From contig WHVD01000030.1 in NCBI GenBank assembly GCA_015178975.1, positions 124,001 to 188,000 on the forward strand: 64,000 nt of DNA. The letters are read 5' to 3'. Under the pieces are notes generated by a model. That model was not told where the DNA came from. It was given only the letters and a program-made list of their open reading frames with translations, and did no database searches. Positions within the stretch are counted from its first letter, which is position 1. Each line of letters starts with the position of its first letter. Origin of the DNA: Hysterangium stoloniferum. Its lineage: Eukaryota; Basidiomycota; Agaricomycetes; Hysterangiales; Hysterangiaceae. Below are positions 32,406-42,719 of this stretch, piece after piece. The position numbers were made by a program, and so were the translations under genes.

Positions 32406-32853
32406 TCAAAGAGAGCTCTGTGGCATGACACAGAGGGAAGGATATCGGAAAGACACTTTAAAAATGCATTCCATATGACTTAAGCTCATGGCCCCTGAGT
32501 GTGTCCAAATTCCTTCCTCACCATGTTTCTTGCTTGTGGCATGGAGGGTGTCCATTACATCTGATGCAGTTGCTGGATTTCCAACTGCAGTGTTAGAAGA
32601 TTCATCCCACCTCCACCGCGCTCGATAAAGACCTTCACTGTCTCTGGAGGGAGAAGGATTAAAATCCATTAGTGAGCACAGTCCAACCTGGAAATAACAA
32701 ATAGTTAAACTTGCAAATTATCCCAATATTTCTTGAATGCAGCATGGGCACCATCTGCTGTTGACTTCCCCAGATTATTCTCAAAGCATTTCCAGCTAAT
32801 AAAACTGGCCAGTGCCCATGGAGATGCTCGATTTGGTTTGATATCAAATGCAT
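32406..32853 (-). pseudogene. Crypton copy 2, N-terminal part
   Basis: Minus-strand pieces read RWRWDESSNTAVGNPATASDV and MDTLHATSKKHGEEG, the helical N-terminal domain that precedes the catalytic domain in agaricomycete recombinases of this type. The parallel piece in copy 1 is at 8943-9260. Stops and frameshifts are present. Confidence 0.65.
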
Positions 32854-32898
32854 GGGCCAAATCTGCCATAGTCCATTTCACCCCTTTCAGGCTGTCGG

Positions 32899-34307
32899 TG
32901 TAGAGAGTTCAATCGGAAAGAGACTAATATGGCAATAGTTTCAAGTCACGTCACAAGCACAAATTCTTATATATACTTTGGCACTCAAGACGACTTCTAC
33001 ACAGCCAAATCAGTTTCATCAAACAGACGACCAAAACTCCATCATGTTCAACACTGCATCGTCCTCCAAAGTAACCCTCAGTTCCTACTCGAAACCGACT
33101 CTTCACTCCCAAATAGAACTCCAGCCAATAATGTCTCGCTTCTCCTCATCCTCAGACATCATTTCCAAGCCCCTACCAGCCCACTCATGCTCCTCCAAGA
33201 AATACCATCGTTTCCTCCATCGACAAGGTATTCGACTCCCATATGCTCCAGACGATCCTGTCTTCATTCGTATAGAGCACTATGATGGCTCCTCTGAAAT
33301 CCTCCACTATCGATTCGATCGAGTGTTCCAGCAGGACTGTTCCCCACCGTCATCAGGAATCTATTACATGGCAACATTCACTCCAGTAGGAAATCACAGA
33401 GGACCCAAGTTATTTAGGACCCCGGTTCCAGAGGGAAGTCAAGTAGAGCCTCGTCGAGGTCGCCGTCGATTCGTGTTCCTTGCGTGGTTGTGGAGCCTAC
33501 TCACCACCTGGTTCTAAATGGTGATTGATTGTGTCCCCTCCTTATACTGCAAAACTAGGAACACAATATGTCCAATCTCGGTTCATCGATTGGTAATATT
33601 GTCAAGATTTCGAAATCAAGCATAGCATTTGAGGGTGACGCATTATCGTGGGATTCTTGTGTTTCTGACTCATGTCATCGATGTTTCATCAGCCATCACT
33701 TCTATTACTCCATCATCCCTATTGTCTGACTCACTTCCCCTATTGTTCTATTGTGTTTCCCCATTTATCCATATCACATGTCTGATCTCATCTTTTGTTT
33801 GTCATTCTCTTATTGTTCAGCGCAGCCTCCCCCTATTATTGTTCACAGCTTTACTAACACTCCTATTGTGATGACTCAGAGATGACTCACACCATATTGC
33901 ATCGTTATTGTGTCGTTGTTTGTAGATGTTTGATTTGACCTGTGCTCTCTCATGTATATAAGGGCCTCTCTTTTGCCCACTATTGAACAAGCAATTTCGT
34001 TGTATCTCATTTCGAAGCTCATTCTTAAGGACAATCTCTTAAGTCTTACTCTCAGTCTCACTCCTACGGCCAGTAAGGGATACTGTAGTGTCTCTTATTG
34101 TTGACGTTCTACACTCCTCGACATTAGGCTTACGTCAGCCTTTTGATATCATCTTCGTTTACGTCATCCAAAGGTCCGATCTCTAGCCTCTCGCTCCGAG
34201 TGTGTTTGGTTATAGACTGGTTTCAAGAACGACTGTGTCAGTGACCGTCATAAAGACTTGACCGTTGCGTGCAGGTTATTAGGTCTTTTCCTAGTAACGA
34301 ACTTACA
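32899..34307 (+). mobile_element. element E copy 1 (1409 bp), LTR-like, carries a small gene
   Basis: TGTAGAGAGTTCAATC to AACGAACTTACA, flanked by the 4-bp duplication tcgg (32895-32898, 34308-34311). The site is empty in Crypton copy 1. Inside lie a TATA-like CTTATATATAC at about 32969, an ORF starting at 33044, and a second TATA box (GTATATAAGGG) near 33954 followed by a conserved tail. A diverged copy starts at 53637. It could be a solo LTR whose U3 codes for a protein, or a small autonomous or non-autonomous unit of another type. Confidence 0.8.
33044..33517 (+). CDS. small protein of element E (157 aa), unknown
   Basis: The frame is also open upstream to 32978, but the Met at 33044 is preferred because it aligns with the start in element E copy 2 (53977). 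The two proteins share the opening pattern MxxTxSSSK. The N-terminal third is Ser-rich and likely disordered. The middle, FIRIEHYDGSSEILHYRFD, then GIYYMATFTP, aligns with VYIHPYEEDFRVYPYEFD and QIYYMAQ of copy 2. The C-terminal end is Arg-rich (PRRGRRRFVFLAWLW) and then hydrophobic. A TATA-like box lies about 70 bp upstream of the start. Protein-level conservation despite nucleotide divergence suggests it was selected. No known family recognised; it is not Gag, RT or integrase. Confidence 0.5.
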   Translation: MFNTASSSKVTLSSYSKPTLHSQIELQPIMSRFSSSSDIISKPLPAHSCSSKKYHRFLHRQGIRLPYAPDDPVFIRIEHYDGSSEILHYRFDRVFQQDCSPPSSGIYYMATFTPVGNHRGPKLFRTPVPEGSQVEPRRGRRRFVFLAWLWSLLTTWF

Positions 34308-34529
34308 TCGGGACACCCTCTTGGATTCTCTAATGTGCTTTCCAATGTAGAGCCTTTGACCAATCCCTTCAACCATTCCTTTCCACGCTGGACATATCCA
34401 TCATAGCCATTAGAGCTATTACTCACCATACCATGCTTTCTTTTCAAGGCTTGTTTGAGTCGTTCAGTATTGGCAACAGAGCTGCCTTTGACATTTTTTC
34501 TACAGTGCTTTCCTCATGGTGTTGAGCTA

Positions 34530-34912
34530 TTCTCAAGGATGATCCCTCGGATGGCATGGGAATTTTGGGCAGCCAGGTCCAAGCCCACGCCGCTGCCGAT
34601 GGATTGGCCGTATATGATTATATTGGACACATGCTCAGCATTGCCTTGAGGTGAGTTGAAGATGGGGTGTGATGTCAAGTAGTCGAGCGCAGTCTGTAGG
34701 AAGGAGACCATGAGTGTGGGTAACTGTTGGGATCTGCTCGATTACTATTACGACAGCAATTGACGAACCTGCACATCAATATGGATTCCTGCAAGTGCCA
34801 TATTAGTACGAAGATATTATGATTGTGTGGGGGTAGATAAATCAATGCACACCTTTCTCTGATGGACTGCCTTCACTGTGTCCGTAGCTGACGGGTGCAA
34901 CCGGGGCATACC
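34530..34912 (-). pseudogene. Bem46/ABHD13-like alpha/beta hydrolase, 3' end lost
   Basis: Exons on the minus strand at 34912-34853, 34788-34769 and 34693-34530, with GT-AG introns of 64 and 75 bp. They read SYGHSEGSPSEKG, then IHIDVQ, then TALDYLTSHPIFNSPQGN and IIIYGQSIGSGVGLDLAAQN, ending ILEN. GQSIG is the nucleophile elbow (G-x-S-x-G) of the Bem46 family of membrane-anchored serine hydrolases. The catalytic Asp and His should follow, but the reading is cut off after ILEN where Crypton copy 2 begins. The upstream exon lacks the usual preceding sequence (it reads GYAPVAPV), and the N-terminal exons are not found. A broken host gene. Confidence 0.78.
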
Positions 34913-37460
34913 CTACAAGCCACATGTCAGTTTGACAAGGGTACCACAGGTTAGATGTAGGTACGGGATGCATAGGTGTGTGGGTGCGGGTGCAGAGGTG
35001 CAGGTGCGTAGTGCTTAGCCATGTATGTTGAAGGAGGATGGATTGAAGAGAGTCCCATGGTGATAGGGAATTCATCGACCAAGAAAGGACAGTTTCAAAG
35101 GATGAATGGGAATATGAGGAGAGGTGCAATACATAATAATAGCTCAGATAATGAAGGACAGATAACTGGTGGTACTAGAGTCCCCAAACTATGCTAGCTA
35201 CCTCTTGAGTTAATCTTGTTGAGTGGTCACTCTGTGTCAGCTGGTGTTTGCAATGGTGGAGTGATGACTGCCCTGATGCGCTTCCTGGTGTTAACTGGTG
35301 CACCATGCCATCCAGCACACACGAAATGTCGTAAAAGTTTGTGATAGATACCCACAAGGACATCACCTACTCACAACACTGTACTGAGGTCAATGGAATA
35401 GATGTCAATGTGGTAGGGTAAGAGGCAGGATTGGAGTCGAAAGAAAGGAAGTGGAGGGGATGTGGCCAGTATGGCAGAGGTCGTGTAGCTTCCATAGTTC
35501 CCCTGATCTGGGTTTCAAGCTCTTCGTATAGGAAACATTGCTTTAAAGAGACTAGTTAGATAACAAATAGGTCGTAGTAGCCGAGTCCCTTGGAAATATG
35601 TGCTAATTGTACTCCACATTCTCCAAGTGTGTTGAGACACTGCATCTAGGCGAACCAGTGTTAGTCAAAGCTGTATAGTCAGACACTTTGTCATAAACCC
35701 CACATCCATTATTGAACATCATCTATCGTCAAACTCCAGTGGCTAAGGTCGAACCAGGTCAAAGAAATATGAGCGTTCTACCTCCTTGAGCCCATGCTTG
35801 ATAGTATGGCTGCGGTGTTTCTGGCATGGAGAAAGGTGTAGTTGGTTATGCTTCAGAACGATGACAGGAAAGAGGTACATGCAGGAGATGCCACTGAGGA
35901 TAGCTACTTCTATTGCTAAACATAAGCGAAGGTCATTAATATCAATACCAAGATAGTCAACGAGTACGTCGCAGCCATGATTGCCATACCAATCTTTAAC
36001 TGTAATAATGAAGTACATCAACCAGTCCTTTCTCCTCTCTGTGTTAGGGTTCAGACATCCACAGAATGACATCAACCATCAGTGTCCAGAGACATCCTCG
36101 GCACCATTCGTGTGCAGGCGTGTCGTGGGGTTTGGGGCGAAGGTTTATGTTACAAACTGCCGCTGCACAGGAGGTCGAAGACGAGTTTGTGATTGGCATA
36201 CGGCATGTAATCTGCCATATCTCTAGCGTGAATGCAAACACACATCAGCATCTTTGACTGTTCAAGAATTGCCTCATATAGACTCTATACTCACTAGTAC
36301 CCAAAATGACCATTCAGAGATGGTTCAGTCCATTTTCCCTTTGATGAGTGGTTGCGGTAGACATTGAAAAAGGTGGCCCCCCAAAAATAGACATAGCCGT
36401 TAGAGAAATGACAGTGGTAAAGTTCACCCAGATGCACTAGCATGTATGTATGATGATGGTGGAGTAGCACCATGACACAAAAAAAACCCTCATGGTAGTG
36501 GTGATGTAAAAATGCGCTCAGAGGTGAGGGTAAGATGTCGATGCAGAGTGACACAAAGTTTCACAACTTGCTTACATAATCAAACATACTTCCCTTTCAT
36601 AGGCTCGAGTGTAGTTTATTTGATTGATCACCTTTTTGCACTGAAGATAATAATATATATTTTGATTTATAATGGCATAGAATTAATAATAAGACATTAT
36701 GGAGTTGGAAAGTGTGTTGGTTTCATAACAAACCACATGATAGCCACTTTTGCCCATAATATAATTGCAAGGCTCACCATCCAGCAGCCTTGAATGCAAT
36801 AAAACTCACTGAAAGGTTTTTTTGTATGTGAAGAGAATGAATAACAGTCAATATAAGCTACACAGAATTCTTTAGGTTGGATTTTAAGCATAAGTTGCAA
36901 TTAAGTCACCTACAAGGCCTAATTAAGTTAACCAAGCTTAATTTTAAGGCAAATTTTGAGGAATTTTAAGGGCTTGCATCAGCAAACCAGGTGATTTTAT
37001 AGTACAAAGATGGCTGCTAGACCTTTTCTCTACTATTAAAAGGCCAATTACCCATTTTATATAATATTTGAAGTGTAATACAGGCCCAACACATAATAAA
37101 TTTCATTGCACAGCCTATGGCCTTAAGCATGCGTCGAAGAAATGTAAGCTGCCCAATTTTGTACGACTATATGTATATATGATAAATGCTACATGAAAGA
37201 TGAATTAAATTCAAAATTATTTCCAGTTTCAATGGCAATGCAGTTAACTATGTGTCTCATCCATTGTGAGATTTGAATAAATTCAAGAAACTGTCTAAAT
37301 CATTATTTCTATGCATTAGAAAATCACAGCACCGACTTTGTAAAAAAGATCTAGAAAATTCCAAGAAAACTATTGTGCCATCTTAAATAAATATATTAAT
37401 CTATTCATTCATTCAATTATTTATTTATTTATTTTTCAGGAAAGAAATGAGCCATGTGAG
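34913..37460. other. 2.5 kb without a recognisable gene
   Basis: It should hold the 5' exons of the Bem46-like gene, but I could not recognise them. Frames such as 36075-35743 (minus) have no motif I know. 36600-37440 is AT-rich. No copy of the repeat families defined here. Confidence 0.45.
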
Positions 37461-39174
37461 CGTGACTGATGGTGTTCAGGGCACAATGAAGGTGGTTAGA
37501 GTGGGTGTTTGAGCAGGTTCACGGCAGTTTCCGAGGGATAATCCTACACTATCCCCAACTATCCCAATTTTAAGCGATTAGCGAATTTTAACACCAAAAG
37601 GCTTAAAATATTGGAGTTAAGGGGACATAGTTCTTGTCACGAATCGATTATTCTTCGATAAAGTCAAATAATATTCTATTAACCGAACTCAGCCTCGTTC
37701 GACAAAGTATATATTCGCCCTGTCGATGAAGTAAGAGGCTATTACCAGTCGTGAGAACTCACGGAAGTATTTGTCGAAGAAGTTACAACAAGATAGATTA
37801 CTAATACCACTAATATACAGATATTTCGACTGACTTCCCTCGCTCCTTTCATAGCCCTTTTATGCTTTTCGTCGTATCGTTATGACTATGTTATGAACTA
37901 ATTATGAAATCATATATGACATCGAAATGAGACATGTTGAAAGAGATTCGATGGTGTCGAATAATGTTTGGTTTTGTCGAGTTGCATTCAATATGTCGAA
38001 GAGTTGTCGAAAGTTACCTTTGAATGTTTGTGACAATATGTGACATGTGACGGTTGTGACAGTTCTGTATAGTAGCTTAGTAATATTAATGCTTTTTGTT
38101 CACATCCATGGTGTACCGATATATACCCCTCCCTTTACATCAACAGGTTATGGGCCCTGCAGACTTATCATCCAGATTTGTCACCACACATTTTCATTCC
38201 TTTGAGTGGTTACTTGTCATATCTTTTTAGGCAGCTGTATAGAAGGGCATAGAAGCTGCAGTATTTGCACAGGAAGGGGTCTGGGGCAATACAGTGACTT
38301 GCAGGAGTAGGTGGCTGTATTAAAGGGCTTAGAAGCTGCAGTACTTGCACAGGAAGGGTTCTGGGGTGGTACATCTGACTCTGCAGTTCATATGTTCTCA
38401 TGGGAAGGCTCCACAGTATCTGTTTTGGTGTGTTTTGAACACCAAGGGTGTGCTGACTTCATTGTCTGGCACTAGGCTTTTTTTTTAGCCACATTTCTTT
38501 TCCCAATTCATTGTTCATTATTCCACATCAACATCATTTTGCTTACCCCCTCTGGATCTCAATTTTGCACCAGACATTTTTTTTGGGTCACACTTTTCGA
38601 TTGCTGGGAATGGCTCCAGTTCTGGATGTTGGAGATGGTTTGTGTAAGTCCTCATGCATGCAAGGCATTACTGAGTTCACAACCCCTTTTTTTTCTTTTT
38701 GTATTGCCAAATTAATATTTTGCATGCCATCCCTTGTCACACAGGTTTCACTTTCTGCATACCATTACTCATAAACAATTGACTTTCACTGCCTGCATGA
38801 AGGACTGTACAGAATACTGAGCCAGGTCATATTTGTCCTGGATTGCTGTTTAGACATCACATCCACCATCACACTTCTCATAAAGGGCCTTGGGATTGAT
38901 TGGGAATGGGAGTTGCAGTGAGGGAGCTTGGGCTGGGAGGCTTTCTATTCACAGTAGAGACATTTGGTTTGGATAGGGAGTTGCTGAACTTCAAGGAGTA
39001 TGTTGAAGGTTTGGCCATTCAGCAATAATCTCAACATGATGACACTTGTTGGTCTTAATATATTTCACGATAAAGCTACATAGTTCTGTATAGTAGCTTA
39101 GTAATATTAATGCTTTTTGCTTATGTCCACAGTGTGCTGATGTACATATACCCCCCCCTTTGCATCAACTGATA
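37461..39174 (+). mobile_element. copia-like remnant L with short LTR ends and primer-binding-like site
   Basis: An LTR-like end (GTTCTGTATAGTAGCTTAG to CATCAACA, about 38064-38148) is followed at once by GGTTATGGGCC, the same primer-binding-like sequence seen after the mini-copia LTR at 62418 and beside the copia LTR at 60929. The same LTR end recurs at 39088-39167. The interval is non-coding, with a local duplication (GCTGCAGTATTTGCACAGG at about 38254 and again near 38336). Probably a decayed short-LTR copia element. Confidence 0.5.
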
Positions 39175-39404
39175 CAGTGCCTCAAAAAACCCTTCTCATG
39201 TTTTATACTTCAGATGTATATTCCATGTAATTCAAAGAATAAAAATGCAAAAGTATCAAAGATATTTGTGAATATGCTCTATCATATCTAGATTGTGGAA
39301 GTACAATACCATTACATAATCTCCAAATATGGAAATACTACAAATATTTATATACAAGAGATTCATGAGAAGGGTTTTTTTTGCTAGCAGGTTTGATGAC
39401 TATA
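39175..39404 (+). mobile_element. end of a Tc1/mariner-like element (different subfamily)
   Basis: TACAGTGCCTCAAAAAACCC at 39173 looks like a Tc1 end (TA then CAGTG), and CATGCTCTATCATATCTAG resembles the TIR of the Tc1 element at 40238 (ATGCTCTATCATGTATAG). It is cut by LTR-A copy 4; no transposase left. Confidence 0.5.
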
Positions 39405-40139
39405 TGTCATGACTGTGTCACAACCTGACAGTCCCCAAGGTTATCGCTGCCTATCAATGTTTCAAGTTATCGCTCAAATCAAAACTGTCAGTCTCCTGAT
39501 GCTGACATATGTTTTCACGGCGATCAAACCCCATTTACACCCCCATCAAAATATACTTGTACTATCTGGTTATACTCTGATACATCCCTTTTTATTATGA
39601 TGATCCATTCTACTCTATGTTTCACATATGCCTATATATACTTGTAACCCTCGGACTATTTCCTTTTCTCGTAATTCTGCTTTCGGTTAATCATGGCCTC
39701 CAAACTTATCGTAACCTTCCCATTCCTAGTCAAGTTTATTTGTCAGTAATGTTTCCACTCTTCCCTTAGTTAGTATTTTCTAGATGCCGAATACTTGTAT
39801 GTATATGAACCCACTGTAGTTGCAGTTACTAGGCAATCAGAATATCAACTCAGAACACCCACATTCATCTCTAGAAGTCTTATACTAAGTATCCCGCTCT
39901 CTGCCTACACATGTGCTTGCTCACTCTCGGTCCCCGACCCCTTGGCCTGACACTCGACTTATCCTTCAGTCCCGATTGGTAACTCACTGTGAGGTACTCG
40001 TTAAGACTAGTCTTCTCCCATCTGAAATTTAAGGACACCCGATCAATATTTGTGAGGGCGCAGCATATAAGCTGAAGCCAAGTCCTTCCGATCAGTCCCC
40101 ACCGGCCTACCGACATTAGTCAGTTTTCAGTTCTTAACA
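39405..40139 (+). mobile_element. LTR, family A copy 4, old
   Basis: TGTCATGACTGTGTCAC to CAGTTCTTAACA. Most CpG sites of A1 are TpG or CpA here. No target duplication: the left flank is Tc1-like, the right flank is LTR-B interior, so a rearrangement or deletion happened at this junction. Shared block at about 40053-40086. Confidence 0.85.
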
Positions 40140-40267
40140 AAAGAGGAGTTTAGAGTGGAAAATGTACTAGATTACTGGGGAGAATCTAAGCTGATTTTTT
40201 GACTGGATTGTATGTACAACATCTGCTAGACTATATACAGTGACTTACAAAACATATCCAATGTTTT

Positions 40268-41007
40268 TGTTAAGAACTGAAAACTGACTAATGTCAGTAG
40301 GCCAATGGGGACTGATCGGAAGGACTTGGCTTCAGCTTATATGCTGTACCCTCACAAATATCCATTGGGTGTCCTTAAATTTCAGATGGGAGAAGACTAG
40401 TCCTAACAAGTACCTCACAGTGAGTTACTGATTGGGACTGAAGGATAAGTTGAGTGTCAGGCCAAGGGGTTGGGGACCAAGAGTGGGCAAGCGCACATGT
40501 AGGTGGAGAGTGGGATACTTAGTATAAGAGTTCTAGAGATGAATGTGGGTGTTCTGAGTTGATATTCTGATTGCCTAGTAACTACAACTACAGCAGGTTC
40601 ATATACAAGTATTTGGCATCTAGAAAATACTAACTAAGGGAAGAGTGGAAACATTACTGACAAATAAACTTGACTAGGAATGGGAAGGCTACGATAAGTT
40701 TGGAGGCCATGATTAACTGAGAGCAGAATTACGAGAAAAGGAAATAGTCCGAGGGTTACAAGTATATATATGCATATGTGAAACATAGAGTAGAACAGAT
40801 CATTATAATAAAAAGGGACATATCAGAATATAACCAGATAGTATGAGTATATTTTGACAGGGGTGTAAACAGGGTTTGATCACCATGAAAACATACATCA
40901 GCGTCAGGAGACTGACGGTTTCTGATGTGATGATTTGAGTGATAACTTGAAATGTTGATAGGTGGTGATAACCTCGGGGACCGTCAGGTTGCAACATGGT
41001 CATAACA
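40268..41007 (-). mobile_element. solo LTR, family A copy 5 (740 bp), old
   Basis: TGTTAAGAACTGAAAAC to CATGGTCATAACA with a perfect 5-bp duplication gtttt (40263-40267, 41008-41012). It lies in the left TIR of the Tc1 element. CpG-depleted like A4, which it resembles most. Confidence 0.93.
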
Positions 41008-41331
41008 GTTTTGCAGTTTCAACCTGTATAGCTTATACCCTAGTAGATAAAATCATAAAAATCACCAAAATATTTGCCAACATGCTCTATCATGTATAGT
41101 CCAAGGCGCCATAAGGTTATTATGTAATATCCATATATGGTAACAATATGAATATTTTAATAGAGAGGGGTCATTGGATACCTTTTGTCACTGACAGGCT
41201 TTTGTATGAAAATCATATGACAATGTTGATTGTTTGCACTTGTTTATATTTTTCAACATGTCATGTGATCATGCTGTGCTAAGTATAAGTAGAAGGGCTT
41301 TCACAGCTAAGATTCTTCTAATTTCAACTAT

Positions 41332-42719
41332 GCATCCTCTGTCCCCTGCTGCCCAGCAAGAGATCCTTTCTCTACTTGATGCTGGCCATTCTGCCAAACA
41401 TATTTCAGTTTCCACTGGATATGGCTTTGCTACTATCTCTAGACTTCACTCTAACCACCACTCCCACCTTTCTAAGTCTCTGACAATCGTCCTTCCAAAC
41501 TCTCTACAGCCAATATCTGTTTCACACAACATCTTATCAGCTCTTGGGAAGGCTGATACAGCTGTAGATGCAACAAAGGCACTTTGCACTATCACCAACC
41601 AGTCACTCAATCCTCAAACAGTACATCATGGACTCAAGGCAGCTGGGATGAAGCCTGTGGTAAAGAAGAAAAGGCCTCTTCTTTCTAAGAAGCATAGGAA
41701 AGAGAGGATGGACTTTGCCTTGGCACATCAGGATTAGACTGTGGAGGACTGGAAGAAGGTGGTGTGGTCTCATGAGACAAAAATCAATAGGCTGGGGTCA
41801 GATGGTAGGAAGTGGGTGTGGAAAAAGGCAGGGAAGGGCTTGAGTGACAGGCTGGTTGGGAGAACCCTGAAGTTTGGTGGTAGATCTTTGATGATGTGGG
41901 GTGCATGCTGTGGAGGTTGGTTGGTTATGCATGCAAGATTGATGGAAGGATGGATGGGGATCTCTACATACAGATTCTGGAGGATGACTTGCAAGCCAGC
42001 CTCAGGGATTATGGTAAATCTGCAACCCCAAGCATACCTGCAAGAAATGGTTTCAGGGTTCTCTCATGGCCAGCACAGTCTCCTGACCTGAATCCCATTG
42101 AACACTTATGGAATCACCTGAAGAGGAGGTTGGCAGGGTATGAGAATGCACCCCAGGGGAGGGAAGAGCTCTGGGAGAGGGTGGTGGAGGAATGGTACAA
42201 GATTGATGCAAAGTGTTAGTAATCAAGTCTTCACGTAAAACATAACCGAAATATGGATCCGATGACGAGTATATGCACATATATGCACATATATTGAGGT
42301 GCCGTCAAGGGGGGGAATAACTCCTAATCACGAATTTCTCCTTAATGATGCAATCGACTGGAAACTTCGAGTATCTAAATTTCCCCTATTTACTCTCCTA
42401 ATATCTCTCCTAAAATAATTAGAAATTAGATTAAAAGTCGCGACATTTCGCCATATACCTCAGTGAAGTTTACTCACTCACTCACTGAGGTATATGCACA
42501 ATCATTCATTATCATTCTATTACTAAATATCTTGTAGCTTCGCAAACAGGTACTATAATACATAGTGAAGTTTACTCACTCACTCACTGAGCTTTGCAAA
42601 CAGACTCAATCCTTTCGAAATCTTGTCTACTACTTAACACAAAGGTGTGCCAGGATTTGATTGAAAGTATGCCTAGGAGGGTTGCAGATGTATTAAAGGC
42701 AAAGGGTGGCTATACCAAG
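41332..42719 (+). pseudogene. Tc1-family transposase, dead
   Basis: Starts MHPLSPAAQQEILSLLDAGH, a helix-turn-helix paired-like N-terminal region (HISVSTGYGFATISRLHS), and continues to KKHRKERMDFALAHQD. TAG at 41735-41737 replaces what is normally Trp before TVEDWKKVVWS. The catalytic start WSDET reads WSHETK, so the first Asp is His. A frameshift near 41930 leads into DGDLYIQILEDDLQASLRD. A small deletion removes the second catalytic Asp region. SWPAQSPDLNPIEHLWNHLK carries the final Glu. LTR-T splits the gene at codon Lys-Val (42213/42645), after which it ends QDLIESMPRRVADVLKAKGG and YTKY-stop. Family certain; function lost several times over. Confidence 0.93.
42214..42639 (+). mobile_element. 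solo LTR family T copy 2 (426 bp)
   Basis: TGTTAGTAATCAAGTC to CTACTACTTAACA with a perfect 5-bp duplication caaag (42209-42213, 42640-42644) inside the transposase gene. It contains two copies of GTGAAGTTTACTCACTCAC, 102 bp apart (42463, 42565). LTR-T copy 1 has only one. Confidence 0.93.

Larger units (their letters stand above)
29650..34530 (-). mobile_element. Crypton-type tyrosine-recombinase element, copy 2, with three nested LTR-like elements
   Basis: Collinear with copy 1. On the minus strand the catalytic HxxR box is still HCFRRGGSQYCFML (about 31815-31775). It is followed by RWTLATICWWGGWAEEEH, then DTLIRYLLDELHYYKEGHGD (candidate nucleophile Tyr), FLGEHQDIHPASLLEMKELW and the GCR1_C-like tail starting IPRHERWLTFVHDWENIDES. 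N-terminal parts read YFENNLGKSTADGAHAAF... in fragments near 32850-32690. Frameshifts are present, so it is not functional. Nested: LTR-C (30073-30703), LTR-C' (31041-31514) and element E (32899-34307). Its high-coordinate end abuts the Bem46-like exon at about 34530; its low end abuts the Ppn1-like intron near 29650. Confidence 0.82.

Noticed and set aside
42463-42591. Regular CACTCACTCACT spacing that could suggest a CRISPR-like or satellite array
   Set aside because: Only two units, 102 bp apart, inside an LTR of a eukaryote.
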